The notes: generated from the sequence alone by a model not told the origin. 64,000 nucleotides of DNA from Dentipellis sp. KUC8613 (GCA_002286715.1 NSJX01000001.1:125835-189834); one strand, 5' to 3'. Shown: positions 11,400-21,856, counted from the first letter of the stretch. Numbers and translations are program-made.

Positions 11400-12550
11400 G
11401 GTTGAACAATGTCGGCAATTTCCGAAGGAGCACAGCGCTCGTGCGCGTTGTTGTGTCGACTCCTGCAGCATCCGGTAGACCAGTCTTACCAGATGACCGA
11501 ACTAAACCTATGGAGCTCTTACCGCACAACACCCCACACGAGTATTCGATGGGAAGGAGTGACGAGGCGCACAATAGTAGGACGCATCATCTTTCACACT
11601 CTGCTATGACCGCCGTACGTCCAATCCACGAAAAATTACTAACCCTCGGCCCACCGTTGCAGGACCGCACAATAGGCCAATATACGCTACTGATGGAGGT
11701 CTCGTAGGAGGCGGATAGTACGCGGTCCAAGGTCCAGACTCCACCTGCATGCATTGTGCAAAAGACAAGGACCGTGCCGTCCTTATTTGGGACGCCTTCA
11801 GCCATGGTACGTTCGTCTTGATATTTTACCCGTGCGCTCATCGGAAGCCCTAAGCCCTCAGATGCGATCTCGCGCCTCGGTCGCGAATGTGGTGATCCCT
11901 TGGAAGGGACAGTTTGAACGCCTACGAGCGCCTATGCCGACGCCTACGCCTCGAAGGCTTGACAGGAATGGGGGCCGACTTCTTTGATGCATGTATCGAT
12001 ACCGCATGCATCGCTCCGCGCGGATCACAACCGCCTCTGCGCATTTGTAGTCGGTTCTAGAACGTCTGAACTGTTACTGGAGATGCGGGTTGCAGGCGTA
12101 GATACGTCGCGGTCACGTGAATCCCTTCATCACAATTGGGAACAAGGAGTGCAGACGTTTGTGCTCAATTCAGCCAGGATACCCAATCCTATGCATCTAC
12201 GTACGACGGGGACGCGTACTCATAAAAGACGTTTTCTCTCCACGTCCGACGCGTCTGTCTACTCATTGCCCCCCGAGCGCTTTTCCCTCCCGCGGCCAGT
12301 GCCGTACCGCCCATTTTGCCACACACGTGTCCCGCCACTCACTATCTCCCTTTCCGTCTCTCAGGTCCCGCAGATATGGATTTGATATTCCCGGAAGCCC
12401 CGGGGAGGCCCCGCGCGCTACCTGCGCCCCGCCGCGAGCCACCACGTTGCGAGTGCCATATCACTAGCACTGCCGAAGGGCAGTCGAGCTGCGGGATACC
12501 GCCAGCTGGTCGGGCTAAGAGGATGCCTCCCCGAGCTTGGGTGGTGTCGG
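11400..12550 (+). repeat. Duplicated promoter block, copy B
   Basis: This block is colinear with copy C (13650-14780) and, inverted, with copy A. CACGTG sites are at 12114-12119 and 12324-12329. Homology to copy C stops at about 12545, before the TATA-like box, 5' UTR and first exons present there; the sequence then jumps into the last exon of a zinc-finger gene. This indicates a deletion of the promoter-proximal and 5' coding part. Confidence 0.8.
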
Positions 12551-12564
12551 CTGGTCAGGGTGGT

Positions 12565-13303
12565 TAGTGTATTTCCCGAAAAGTTAAGGAACCCTCTCCC
12601 GCTGACGAAGCACAAGAAGGAGGCGCACAACCACGAGGTCTTCCACACCGAGGCGTGGTACAAGAAAAAGTGCCTACAGTCGTTAGGAAAGATCCCCGCG
12701 GCACATAGAACAAAGCGTGCCGCGCAAAAGTTTAATCCGTACCCCTCAAGCTCGTCTGCGGTCTCCCGTAAGAGCAAATCCTCGAAGGCTAACCAGCACG
12801 TGCCCGAAGTAGCCAGCACAGGCCCTGCTGCGACTCTTGGCATGAAGAACTTCATGTCCCAGTTCAAGGTGAAGCCGGTGCCCTTGAACGAAGATGTCGC
12901 CTGGAGCTACATCAATGGTGAACCATGGACCACCAGCCCCTTGCTAGGCAAGGCCCCTGCGGCACATACTGCGAAGCACGCCACACAAAAGTACAGTCCG
13001 TACCCCTCGAGCTCCCCAGCGCGCTCCCGTAAGAGCAGATCCTTGAAAACTAACCTGCATGTGCTCGAGGCATCCACCACAGGCTCCGCCGCGACCCCTG
13101 ACAGCGTGACGTCCGAGTCCGAGGTGAATCCGGTGCCCTTTAATTGAACGAAGATATTGCCTGGAGCTACATCGATGGAGGATGGTCTCGACGACGACTT
13201 TTTCGACTCGCAATATGGCTCGCCGACGTAGACGCCGATTGCTCCTGCTCACCCCGGCGTGGCAGCCGAGACAAACTACCTCAACCTGTTATTTCAGCCT
13301 GAA
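12565..13303 (+). pseudogene. Broken C2H2 zinc-finger gene of the cluster
   Basis: From about 12577 the plus strand encodes a peptide closely matching the last exon of gene 1, starting inside finger 3 (RNPLPLTKHKKEAHNHEV). Fingers 1 and 2, the cysteines of finger 3, the start codon exon and the TATA box are missing. The matching segment occurs twice in tandem (SLGKIPAAHRTKRAAQ near 12676 and LLGKAPAAHTAKHATQ near 12941), an internal duplication of about 265 bases. A few extra bases in the second copy near 13139-13144 create the stop at 13145-13147; gene-like sequence resumes in another frame, and the C-terminal motif TNYLNLLF appears in yet another frame near 13270-13295. An ATG-started reading of 195 residues (12560-13147) remains, but without fingers it can hardly act like its relatives. 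Confidence 0.8.
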
Positions 13304-13645
13304 AACAAGGATATTTCCCCCTCCTGATCATCTAGGGAACTCACCGGCACCCAGCACATGGGCATCTCGCCTTCCAGCATCAACTCCCCTCACCACCGAC
13401 GTCTCTCGTGTTCCCATTGCGCCCAAACTCACTCAGCATTGTCTTATTATTTTCTTTTCTCTCATCATCACATTTATGTCTCACACTCTCATACTGCATG
13501 CATTCTTTATTGGACTATCTATCACAAACACCGTATATCCATGCACTGTAGCAACCTTGAATCTCTGGCATTATATATCGAAGGGAGCAATTCCATTCCT
13601 AGTTTCTAGTCGTATCTCAGGCTGTTTTCATGTGTGACATGATCG
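13304..13645 (+). other. 3' flank of the broken zinc-finger gene
   Basis: This stretch resembles the 3' flank of the gene at 15175: a pyrimidine-rich run (CTCACACTCTCATAC type) followed by the shared 3' UTR element. No gene is seen. Confidence 0.6.
13485..13585 (+). repeat. Conserved 3' UTR element, copy 3
   Basis: The plus strand reads CATGCATTCTTTATTGGACT followed by ATCTATCACAAACACCG, as after the other cluster genes. Its retention shows that the broken copy derives from a full gene duplication including the 3' UTR. Confidence 0.7.
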
Positions 13646-13649
13646 CGTT

Positions 13650-15060
13650 GAATGGCGCCAGGTTGAACAAAAGACGGCAACTACCGAGGGAAGGCCCAGC
13701 GCGGTGTGCTGCGCCGACTCTTGCCTCCTGCAGCTTCCGACGAACGAGTATCCCACAGACAACCAAGCTAGACTCGTACAATTCTTATCTCGCAAAATCA
13801 CGCATTTCCTCCTCTTTGAAAAGATTAACCAGGAGCACAGGAGCGGAATGCGTTGTCTCCCAACCCCGATGCCATGACCACCGTACGTCCGACCCACGAC
13901 ATGCGTCACTAGCCTCAGTCCATCGCTATAGGACCCCATAAAGAACCAATATATAGGACTGATAAAGGTTTTCTAGGAGGCGTATAGCATACGGTCCACG
14001 GTCCAGGCTCCTGCATGCATTGTGCAAAACCAGAAGGACCGAGCATTCCTTATTTGGGGCACCTTCATGGTACGTTCGTCTTTATATTTTACCCGTGCGC
14101 TCATCGGAGGCCCTCAGCCCTCAGATGCGATCTCGCGCCTCGGTCGCGAATTTGGTGACCCTTGGAAGGGATAGTTTGGACGCCTACGAGCGCCTTCGCC
14201 GACGCCTACGCCTCCTACGCCTCGAAGGCTTGACAGGAATGGGGGCCGAATTCTTTGATGTATGTATCGGTATCGCATGCATCGCTCCGCGCTGATCACA
14301 ACCACATCTGCGCATTTGTGGTCGGTTCTGGAACGTCTGAGCTGTTGCTGGAGACGAGGGCTGCAGACTTAGATGCGACGCGGTCACGTGAATCCCTTCA
14401 TCACAATTGGGAACAAGACGTTTGTGCTCAATTCAGCCAGGACATCTAGTCCTGTGCCTCTGCCATGAGAATGCATACTTATACAAGACACTCCCGCCCT
14501 CTGTCTTTTCTGCTTATTTCTCCCTTCTCTCCCATACTCAAGGGCGGTCATTGCCGTACCGCCCGTTTGCCACACACGTGTTCCGCCGCTCACTATCTCC
14601 CTTTCAGCCTCTCAGGCATCGCTGATCTGGCTTCGATAGGCTCGGAGGCTCGGAGGAGGCCCCGCCCCGAATCACTACGTTGCGAGTGCCATATCACTGC
14701 CGATAGCAAATCGAGGCGCGGGAGGCCGCCGGCCAGTCGGGTTAGCAGATTGCCTCCGGGAGGCCCTGTGGTTGAGCGTACTCTGTCGGAAGAGGCCATT
14801 GGGTTGTAAACGGTAGCGTATCTCTCGAAAGATCTCACATCCATTGACCGCCTGACCTGATGAGTCCGCGGGCGCGATCGTTGCCCTTTGACACCGTTTT
14901 TTTTCGAAGCCCCCGAGTGTTAGGTTTGGTCAGGGGCATACGAGCGGACAGCGCATAAATTGGCTGTCGCTTTGCTCTGTGGTTCACCACTCGAGATCCC
15001 CCTCTACTACTACCCACCTCAGCCAAAGGCCCCGCCTCCAACCCTCATCTGTGGCAAATC
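13650..15060 (+). repeat. Duplicated promoter block, copy C
   Basis: This is the complete plus-strand version of the block upstream of the intact gene at 15175. CACGTG sites are at 14385-14390 and 14575-14580. A short run of GCCTAC-type hexamers occurs near 14198-14222, longer than in copy B. The 14820-15010 part, absent from copy B, matches the TATA region of copy A inverted (for example CTTTGCTCTGTGG and CGATCGTTGCCCTTTGACAC). Confidence 0.8.
14951..14963 (+). promoter_or_regulatory. TATA-like box of zinc-finger gene 4
   Basis: GCGCATAAATTGG lies about 215 bp before the start codon at 15175, within sequence shared with the promoter of gene 1. Confidence 0.55.
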
Positions 15061-15174
15061 GTCTCTTTGATACCTTTGCCCCCATCTCGACACCTTCTCC
15101 CTGCTACCGACTCGGACAGCCATCTCCTAGATTGCTCCGCCACACCTCCCCATAGACGATATCCTGATCTCAAG

Positions 15175-16700
15175 ATGACCTCGGTATGTCTGTCTTGTGT
15201 TGTACACCCATTCCCATTTTACCCAGAGATCTTGACCCCACACCAAGAACCCCTTCTGCGAGCCGTGTGGCAAGTGGTTTTCGCAAGAAAAGGAGCTTCG
15301 TAGACACAACCGAAGCTTCCACAGCGCCAACCCCCCGTATGTGTACATCTTCCTGCCTCTTCAGGAGCTAAACGGACCGTCTGATAGCACATGGATGTGT
15401 ACATGGGAGGGCTGCTCCTACACATCTAGGCAAAAGCCAGTACTCGAGGACCATATCAACGATAAACAGTGCGTCCTCCCGCCTCCCTGCTACCGATGAA
15501 CCCATTTCACGCTATTTCGTCCACAGCACGAAAATCAAGCCCCACCAATGCCCGGATTGCCCCGCGACATTCTCGACTCAGCCTCAGCGGTCTGTCCACC
15601 GGAAGAAGTGCCACGGACACTCCATCAAACACAGCGCGGAATACGACAACAAGATCAAATTGTTGGCGTTGCTAGGCAAGGGTCCCGCGGCACGGAAGGC
15701 GAAGCGCGCTCGGCGAAGGTGCGAGCCCTACCCATCCCGCTCGCCTGTGCCACCCCAAGCGAGCGGGTCTCATGACGCCAGCTCGCCCGCGCCCGAGGCG
15801 TCGACCATCGGTTCCGTCGACCCTCCCGACCTGACGGGCGGGAATCATTGGTGCAAGGTAACACCGAGCTTCGCGAATGAGAGTGCTGTCGGCCGCTGCT
15901 TCCAGATCGACTTCACTGACATAGCACGGCCTGCCACTCCCGTCCGCGAGTCGTCCATTGTGCCGGGCGTCTCGTCATCGTCGTCATCGTCGGGCGCCAC
16001 CCACTTTTCGTTCGCGCCCACGATGCCCCAGTCCGCGACGACAGCCTCCACGGGGACCTTGTACTCGGCGCCCAGCCCGGTGTGGCAACCTGCTTCGTCG
16101 GCGTCCCTCGCGCAACAGCCGGTGCAACACACGGACGTGTGGGCGAACAACACCTACGCGGCCAGCGCGGAGCAGTACGCCGCGCCCTACAACCCGCCAG
16201 GACCTCTGCCGGTCGAGTTGCAGCCCGACGCAGTGTACGGCGCGAGTACGTCGACCAACTACCTGCAGCATGGCTTCGTCGACGGCTACCCCGGATCCTC
16301 CGACGTCACGGGTCTGGAGACGCAGCAACTGACGGGATACTCGCTCGTCGCCGCGAACGAAATGCTCAGCGGCTTCGGCTTCGGGATGGTGCCCCCGGTT
16401 CAGCAGCAAAACCAGGTATACCAGGCCGCGGTCCAGGATGCGCCGTTCGATGTCGACGGCTTCAATTTCCCTCTGGCGACACTTGGCTCGCCATACAACG
16501 CTCCGCCTTGGCAGTCGCCCCCGCTGCAAGATCTCGGCGACGAACACCTCGGCTTCGGCTTCGGCTTCGGCTTCGGCTTTGAGCAGAGTGGCTCGCAAAT
16601 GCCGGCGCCGGTTGTCCCTGCGCAGCCCGAGGTGGCAGTTGAGGACGAGAATTGGAATGCCTGGCTTTCGTTTATCAACAGGTACCTTCCTCAGTCCTGA
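15175..16700 (+). CDS. C2H2 zinc-finger protein, cluster gene 4
   Basis: Four exons join in phase: 15175-15183, 15248-15336, 15388-15468 and 15527-16700, giving 450 residues. The first exon encodes only MTS. Fingers: residues 7-28 (CEPCGKWFSQEK), 37-60 (CTWEGCSYTSRQ, four-residue cysteine spacing) and 68-89 (CPDCPATFSTQP). In exons 2 and 3, earlier acceptor AGs give in-frame stops, so the later ones (15247, 15387) are chosen. The tail is Ser/Pro/Gln-rich, shares blocks with genes 1 and 2 (TTASTGTLY, STNYLQHGF, GLGDE-like, QMPAP), and contains a Gly-Phe run from a GGCTTC hexamer repeat (about 16550-16578). The last intron splits the final His codon of finger 2, as in genes 1 and 2. Probable nuclear regulator; targets unknown. 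Confidence 0.85.
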
Positions 16701-17143
16701 CTGCCTCGTCGACGGCAACAGCAACAACTCCGGCGCACCAGCATCCACCTGGGCTCACATCAACGTCTCTCTGTCTGTCTCGCGCGCGCCCGATTCGACT
16801 CAGCACTGTTCTATTTTTTTTTCTTTATCTTTTTCTCTCTACATCATCGCATTCACCAATCTCTCTCACTCTCATGCATATGCTATCTTTATTGGACTAT
16901 CTATCACGAACATTGTAGCTCTACGCGTAGTAGCGATCTTGTATTTTCTAGCACTATGTATCAATATCATATTTCCTATTCCCGGCATTCTCTGTCGACG
17001 TGTGAGATTGTGCTGAACCTCGGTGTATGCAGCGCTCGTGCTACTCCCGCCAATAGTTTTTCGTGTGAGGAACTTGAAGGTTTCTGCACTCGGGGACTAG
17101 AGATGATACTCGTCTGGATCTGGGTATGAGCACCCATAACAAC
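16701..17143 (+). other. 3' flank of zinc-finger gene 4
   Basis: It contains a pyrimidine-rich stretch (16795-16875) and the conserved 3' UTR element. No further gene is seen before the tRNA. Confidence 0.6.
16870..16960 (+). repeat. Conserved 3' UTR element, copy 4
   Basis: The plus strand reads GCATATGCTATCTTTATTGG followed by ACTATCTATCACGAACATTG, matching the elements after the other three cluster members. Confidence 0.7.
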
Positions 17144-17228
17144 GGTTCAATGGTCTAATGGTTATGATTTCTGTCTCACATTGAGATACGCTCACAGAAG
17201 GTTCCCAGTTCGATCCTGGGTTGAACCA
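17144..17228 (+). tRNA. tRNA-Glu(CTC) with a 16-base intron
   Basis: The acceptor stem GGTTCAA pairs with TTGAACC, with discriminator A at 17228. The A box is TGGTCTAATGG and the B box GTTCGATCC. The T arm is CCCAG-TTCGATC-CTGGG. The anticodon stem TTTCT/AGAAG encloses a loop GTCTCAC once a 16-base intron after position 37 is removed; position 33 is T and the anticodon is CTC. A run of five T (17230-17234) directly after the gene is a Pol III terminator. Confidence 0.9.
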
Positions 17229-17229
17229 C

Positions 17230-17234
17230 TTTTT
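17230..17234 (+). terminator. Pol III terminator of tRNA-Glu
   Basis: TTTTT starts two bases after the tRNA 3' end. Confidence 0.8.
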
Positions 17235-17820
17235 GCACCTTTCCTCCACCATGGCAATTGCAATTGGGCGGACGGCACCTGAAGGAGACGCTGGTTTTGC
17301 TATTGCTCGTTGTGCATCTTTGGGGACTCCGTCGGGGACGGGCTGTATGAGTTCATCCATTAATTCAAGATGAACGAAGCATAAGATACAGGAGCACAAG
17401 ACGTAGGATAGAAATGTAACAACACAAAACGAGATGGTATAAGGATACAGGTAGCACGTGTACTAGGTATAGGTATCTGTCTAGGTTCTAGGTATATGGG
17501 TAATAGACTGGACAACGCGAAGCGTGATGTAATGAAATAGGAATAATAAGGATAGGAATAGATGATGAAAGTGTACAAATCGTAGCGCGCGGATAGAATG
17601 CAGGGAAGAAACAATAAGCACATGATGATGGCGAGACGGTGGGATGGATAGATGGTGTGAGAGAACGAAGAGACGAAAGGCAGAAAGGAAGGGTGGAGAT
17701 ACAATGTGCACACACTGCAGTCCGCGTCCGAAGCCGGGTCCGAAATCCGCAAGCACCATCATCACGTCCACTTCGTCTCGAATGTCCAAGAAAGCATACC
17801 CCGTCTCGTCGTCCGCAGCA
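17235..17820. other. Intergenic stretch between tRNA-Glu and the cyclin gene
   Basis: Mostly AT-richer DNA with purine-rich and GATAGGTAT-like simple stretches; this is the 3' flank of the minus-strand cyclin gene. No gene is recognised. Confidence 0.5.
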
Positions 17821-19540
17821 TCACAAGTCCACGTCCATCCCACCGGCGCCAACACCGCGTCCAGCGCCCCTCAGCACCGCCGATCGCGAGTGCGCCAGCC
17901 TCCGCACGCGCAACGACCCCAGCGAATGCGGCTGGTTCGGGTTGAACGTCTCGGGCGGTTCGACGATCTCCGCAACCTGGACACCAGGAAGGGCCTTCGT
18001 GCACTCGCCCGCCGAAGCCGTGGGCACCGCCGCCGTGCCCTTCGTCGCTGCGCCCCACATGCGGCTAAGGAAGCCGCTCGCGCCCCCGTTCGCCGGCGCA
18101 CCGCGCGACGACTGGAGCGCAGGCATCGTCTTGCTCTGCGCGATGGTCTTGGCCTCGTTCCCGCCGGTCTGCTTGACGCGTTGCCTCGCCGACGACGGCG
18201 CGTCGAAGACGACGTGCCGCTGCGGCGTGCCCGCTCCGGATGCACGCGTCACGACGGGCGAGGCGTCGGGCCTCCGGATCGTGTCGACGCTGGCGTCCTC
18301 GGTGTCCGCGACCGTGGCTTCCGATGCAGCAGAGACAAGCGAGACGCTGGACGCAGACGCCGCCCGTGCGTCGACCATCGTTGCGTCTGAGGCCTTGCGG
18401 TCCACTGTGCGCTTGCGGTATGCAGACGCCGGCACAGGGCGCAAGACGAACATCCGCTCGCGCTCGATGATCGGCGGGTGCGCGTCGCCCTCGCCCATGT
18501 AGTCCGCATCGTCGTCCGAAGGGCAGTCGTCCGACGAGGACGTGGAGCCGTTGTCCTCGGTCATCGAGCCCATCTCCGAGTCCGTTCCGCTCGTGCTCGC
18601 GCTGCGGCTGCTGCTGGCACTGAGGGAAGGATACATCGTCGTGTGGCGGTCGACGCGATCAGACGCGCCGCCGCCAGACGAGACGGAGAGGTACGTGGAT
18701 GAGATGCGCTTCGCGATGTTGTGCATCGTGCTGGTGAGGGTTTGTGTGGCAGGGGCGGGAGAAGTGGACGGAAGGGCGGGAGGTGCGGCGTCGTGCGGGG
18801 GAGTAGGGGGAAGCTGAGCCTGAGCACGGGCTTTGCTTGCCTGTGTGACACGGCTGACGGCTTGCTGCCTTGCCTCCTTCTGGTGCGCAGACGGCAAGGG
18901 CATGAAGGGCGCGAAGAAGTTGCACGCCTCGGCCTCATCGAACCGGAGGTCATAGTCGAGGAGAAAGAGGAACTGCTTCTCCATCAAGTTGATCTCCGAG
19001 ATGTCAAAGATCCGAGCATAGGACGCCCAGTGCTTGTTTTTCGGAGACGAGTCGTTCAAGTATTTGGCCGCCACAATGAGCGTAGCGAGGAATACTCGAT
19101 GCCGAGTGCAAGGAATCCCTGAGGTGCGGTCAGAAGTTGCCTCTGAGCGATATCAAGTAGCACGTACCCTTAGCCATCTTGGGCAACTTCATGCGCAGAC
19201 GCTGAAGATAAATGAGCGTTGTCAACAGCGTCGGCACCTGCACGTTGGAGGACTGAATGATCTGGACAATGAAATCCTCGAGGGGCATGAGCCCGCCGGG
19301 CGTCTGCGGCTGGTCGGGGAAGTTGGTCCTCATGGGCGTCTGCGGCGGGGTAGGAAGGGCGCTGCTTCCGCCGGCGGGGAGGTTCTGGGTGTCGTCCGCC
19401 ACTGGGATAACGCGGGCAGCCTGGCGAGCGACGTAGAGGACCATGTCGTACGAGACATTCTGGCGGACCAGCTTGAGAAGACGGGGGTTGTGCGAGGAGG
19501 TAAGGGAGAGGGACGCGGGGTGCCGCCGATCTGAGGACAT
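17821..19540 (-). CDS. Pho85-type (PCL1/2-like) cyclin
   Basis: Two exons, 19540-19168 and 19118-17821, join in phase and give 556 residues. The cyclin box spans the junction: IPCTRHRVFLATLIVAAKYL followed by NDSSPKNKHWASYARIF and EINLMEKQFLFLLDYDLRF, strongly like the Pcl1/Pcl2 group of fungal cyclins that bind Pho85/Cdk5-type kinases at G1 and in polarity control. The N-terminus has the usual LLKLVRQNVSYDMVLYVA helix. The C-terminal half (about residue 230 on) is a Ser/Thr/Asp-rich disordered tail. The start at 19540 (MSSDRRHPAS) is preferred; an upstream in-frame ATG at 19609 would add 23 residues. Two CACGTG sites lie upstream at 19950 and 19968. Confidence 0.9.
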
Positions 19541-20250
19541 TATGAAGAGAGTGTGGGGGGTATGGGTTATGATGTGGGTGTGCCCTTCGAGGGACAGCAG
19601 ATAATGCAAGACGAGAAAAGGATAGGAAAGAAGGAGGCTCGCAGACGGCTTTAACGGCGTGCTTCTGCAACAAACAACAAACAGACACTCGCAGTCAAAT
19701 CACGGGACCAGAGCTGGCGGGATGCAAGCAAGCTGAGCTGGAATCCAAGTGAGCTCGAGCAAGCAGAGACGGTGATGGTACGAGGTGAGAGCTATCGTCC
19801 GTCCTGAACAGTTAACTATATAAAATACACGGGTCAGCTAGCAGTTCGAAACACATTTTGTGGGAGCCTGACGGAGACCGTCAGCCTCGTCAAGCTCCGA
19901 GAGCAAGACGCGTTGCCGCCGGGACCAAAATTCAAAAAGACGCGCATCGCACGTGCCCGCTACCATCCACGTGATGAAGCCCCTAAGCGCGCGTCAAACT
20001 CGACAGGCGCGCGTCGCGTCTTGCATCAATGAGGCACGAACACGTCGCCATCGTCTGCCACGCTGAGCAGCAGGCAGCCTCGCTTGAGGGCGACATATTA
20101 TGCTGGTCGACGCGACCGCGAAGCAGAAATCAAGATTGGTTTTGTAGATACTTTCTCAGGACGTCGGTGCAGTGTTATTGATCAGACTTTCACTTCCAGG
20201 TCCAAGGACGCGCATAGGCCGGGCGACAAATAGCGTGTTTACTGGTCCAA
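19541..20250. promoter_or_regulatory. Divergent promoter between cyclin and sugar-transporter genes
   Basis: Contains a TATA-like CTATATAAAATACA near 19816-19829 and two CACGTG hexamers (19950-19955 and 19968-19973) 18 bp apart. CACGTG is the core site of Pho4/bHLH-type regulators in fungi; whether it serves the Pho85-type cyclin is inference. No other gene seen. Confidence 0.45.
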
Positions 20251-21603
20251 ATGTCCTCCAGAAATGACCAGGTCGTCTTTGGATTGACCTTTGCCCTGTT
20301 GACCGACTGGTTCACCACATTCAGCCTCGTATTCGGAGGATGCTGCAGGTCTGTAGTGTATTTCGCTTCAATGTTCATCGAATTCTTACAATTCTCTAGT
20401 AATGCATTGACGCTAGAGCGAGTAACTTCTCAATACCCCAAGGCAGGCACCCTCATCACATTCTGCCAATTTCTCGTCATATCTCTCCATGGCCTGCCCA
20501 AATTTCTGACGACAGCACGAGGCCCACTGGGCTTGCCTATACCCTGTCTCAAGCCGCGCCGTATACCCCTCACGCCATATATCATTCAAGTTGCTCTCTT
20601 CTGCATAGTCTCGTTGCTCAATAATGCTGCCTTCGCCTACGCCATACCCATGCCCGTGCATATCATCTTCCGAAGTGGAGGTCTGATAATTAGCATGCTC
20701 ATGGGATGGCTCATCTCAGGAAGGAAGTGAGTACTCTCCCACCCTCCAAATATTTGGATACTGAGCTGATCGCGATTATTGAACAGATATACCGTCGGCC
20801 AAGTCGTCTCCGTGTTATTTGTGACGTTTGGTGTTATCCTCACAACCCTTTCCGCATCACACTCCAAGAAATCGAAATCGACACTTCACACATCCGAAGC
20901 ATCACCAGTCTTCTCCCTACGTGTCTACCTCACCGGTATCGGCATTCTGACCCTCGCGCTTGTGCTCTCCGGCTTCCTCGGAATTGTCCAAGACAGGACG
21001 TATTCGCACTACGGCAACTACACGTCCAAATCGCCGCCATCCAAAGCCCCAAATGCACCGGCGAAGCCTGGCGCTAGCAGCTCCATCAAGGCCGTTGAAC
21101 CAAGTAAAGACAACCTGCCTGACACCTGGGAAGAATCCATGTTCTATCTGCACTTCCTTTCCCTCCCAATGTTCGCCTTCGTGCGCGACGACCTGATGCT
21201 TCAAGCCCGCGCTCTAACAGCAAGCGCCAGGACAACCGTCCTACCCGTATCTTTCACTCCATATCTCCCCGGCGTCATCGCCGCGCCTCTGAAAGACTTG
21301 AATCTCCCCTCCGCCATTCTCCCTCTCCTACTCAACACGCTGACACAGCTTCTTTGCTCTGCCGGCGTCAACCGGCTGACAACGCGCGTCGCGGCCTTGA
21401 CTGTGACGCTCGTGCTGGTCGTGCGCAAAGCGGTTTCGCTCATCCTGAGCGTCGTGTTTTTCAGGGGGAATACGCAGTTGGACCCGCAGGCGTGGATTAT
21501 GCTGTGGAGTGGCGCGGCGCTGGTGTTTGCTGGGACTGTTGGGTACACGATGAGCGGGAAAGGGAAGCCGAAGGCAGAGGCGAATGAGAAGAAGACGCAG
21601 TAG
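20251..21603 (+). CDS. YEA4: UAA-family UDP-sugar transporter (Yea4/SLC35B-like)
   Basis: Two exons, 20251-20726 and 20787-21603, give 430 residues. The protein is highly hydrophobic with about ten membrane segments. The N-terminal VFGGCC motif, LKPRRIPLTPYIIQV and the block MPVHIIFRSGGLIISMLMG followed by GWLISGRKYTVGQ are typical of the UAA family. C-terminal segment RVAALTVTLVLVVRKAVSLI matches the conserved last helices. The family member Yea4 carries UDP-N-acetylglucosamine into the ER for chitin synthesis; UDP-xylose/GlcNAc transport by SLC35B4 is the animal counterpart. A soluble Ser/Pro/Lys-rich loop (roughly 255-290) is long for the family. Substrate is inferred from similarity. Confidence 0.9.
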
Positions 21604-21856
21604 AGATTTCGTAGGAATGCATGCAGATGACGGCTGCGGAGTGAGCTGGTGGTTGTAGTCTTGCTGGGACTGTCGTACGTACCATATTGTTTGGATCCAG
21701 TGACGATGGAAGTGACATACCATTGCATCGCAGACATTGTGTATTCGTGTGTTGGACCAAATAGTATTGATAGAGATATAGAGAAAGAGATAGGAATGGT
21801 GACGACTACAATTCTTCCGTGAACCCTGACTATCCAGCTGCAACTAATTGTACAAA

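Noticed and set aside
11400..15060. Repeated blocks interpreted as transposons
   Set aside because: No transposase or reverse-transcriptase frame, no terminal inverted repeats and no target-site duplication were seen, and each block lies precisely upstream of a zinc-finger gene.
17144..17228. tRNA read with anticodon TCA (suppressor type)
   Set aside because: That fold places C at position 33, which is nearly always T; shifting the stem by one gives T33 and anticodon CTC, with an intron in the canonical place.
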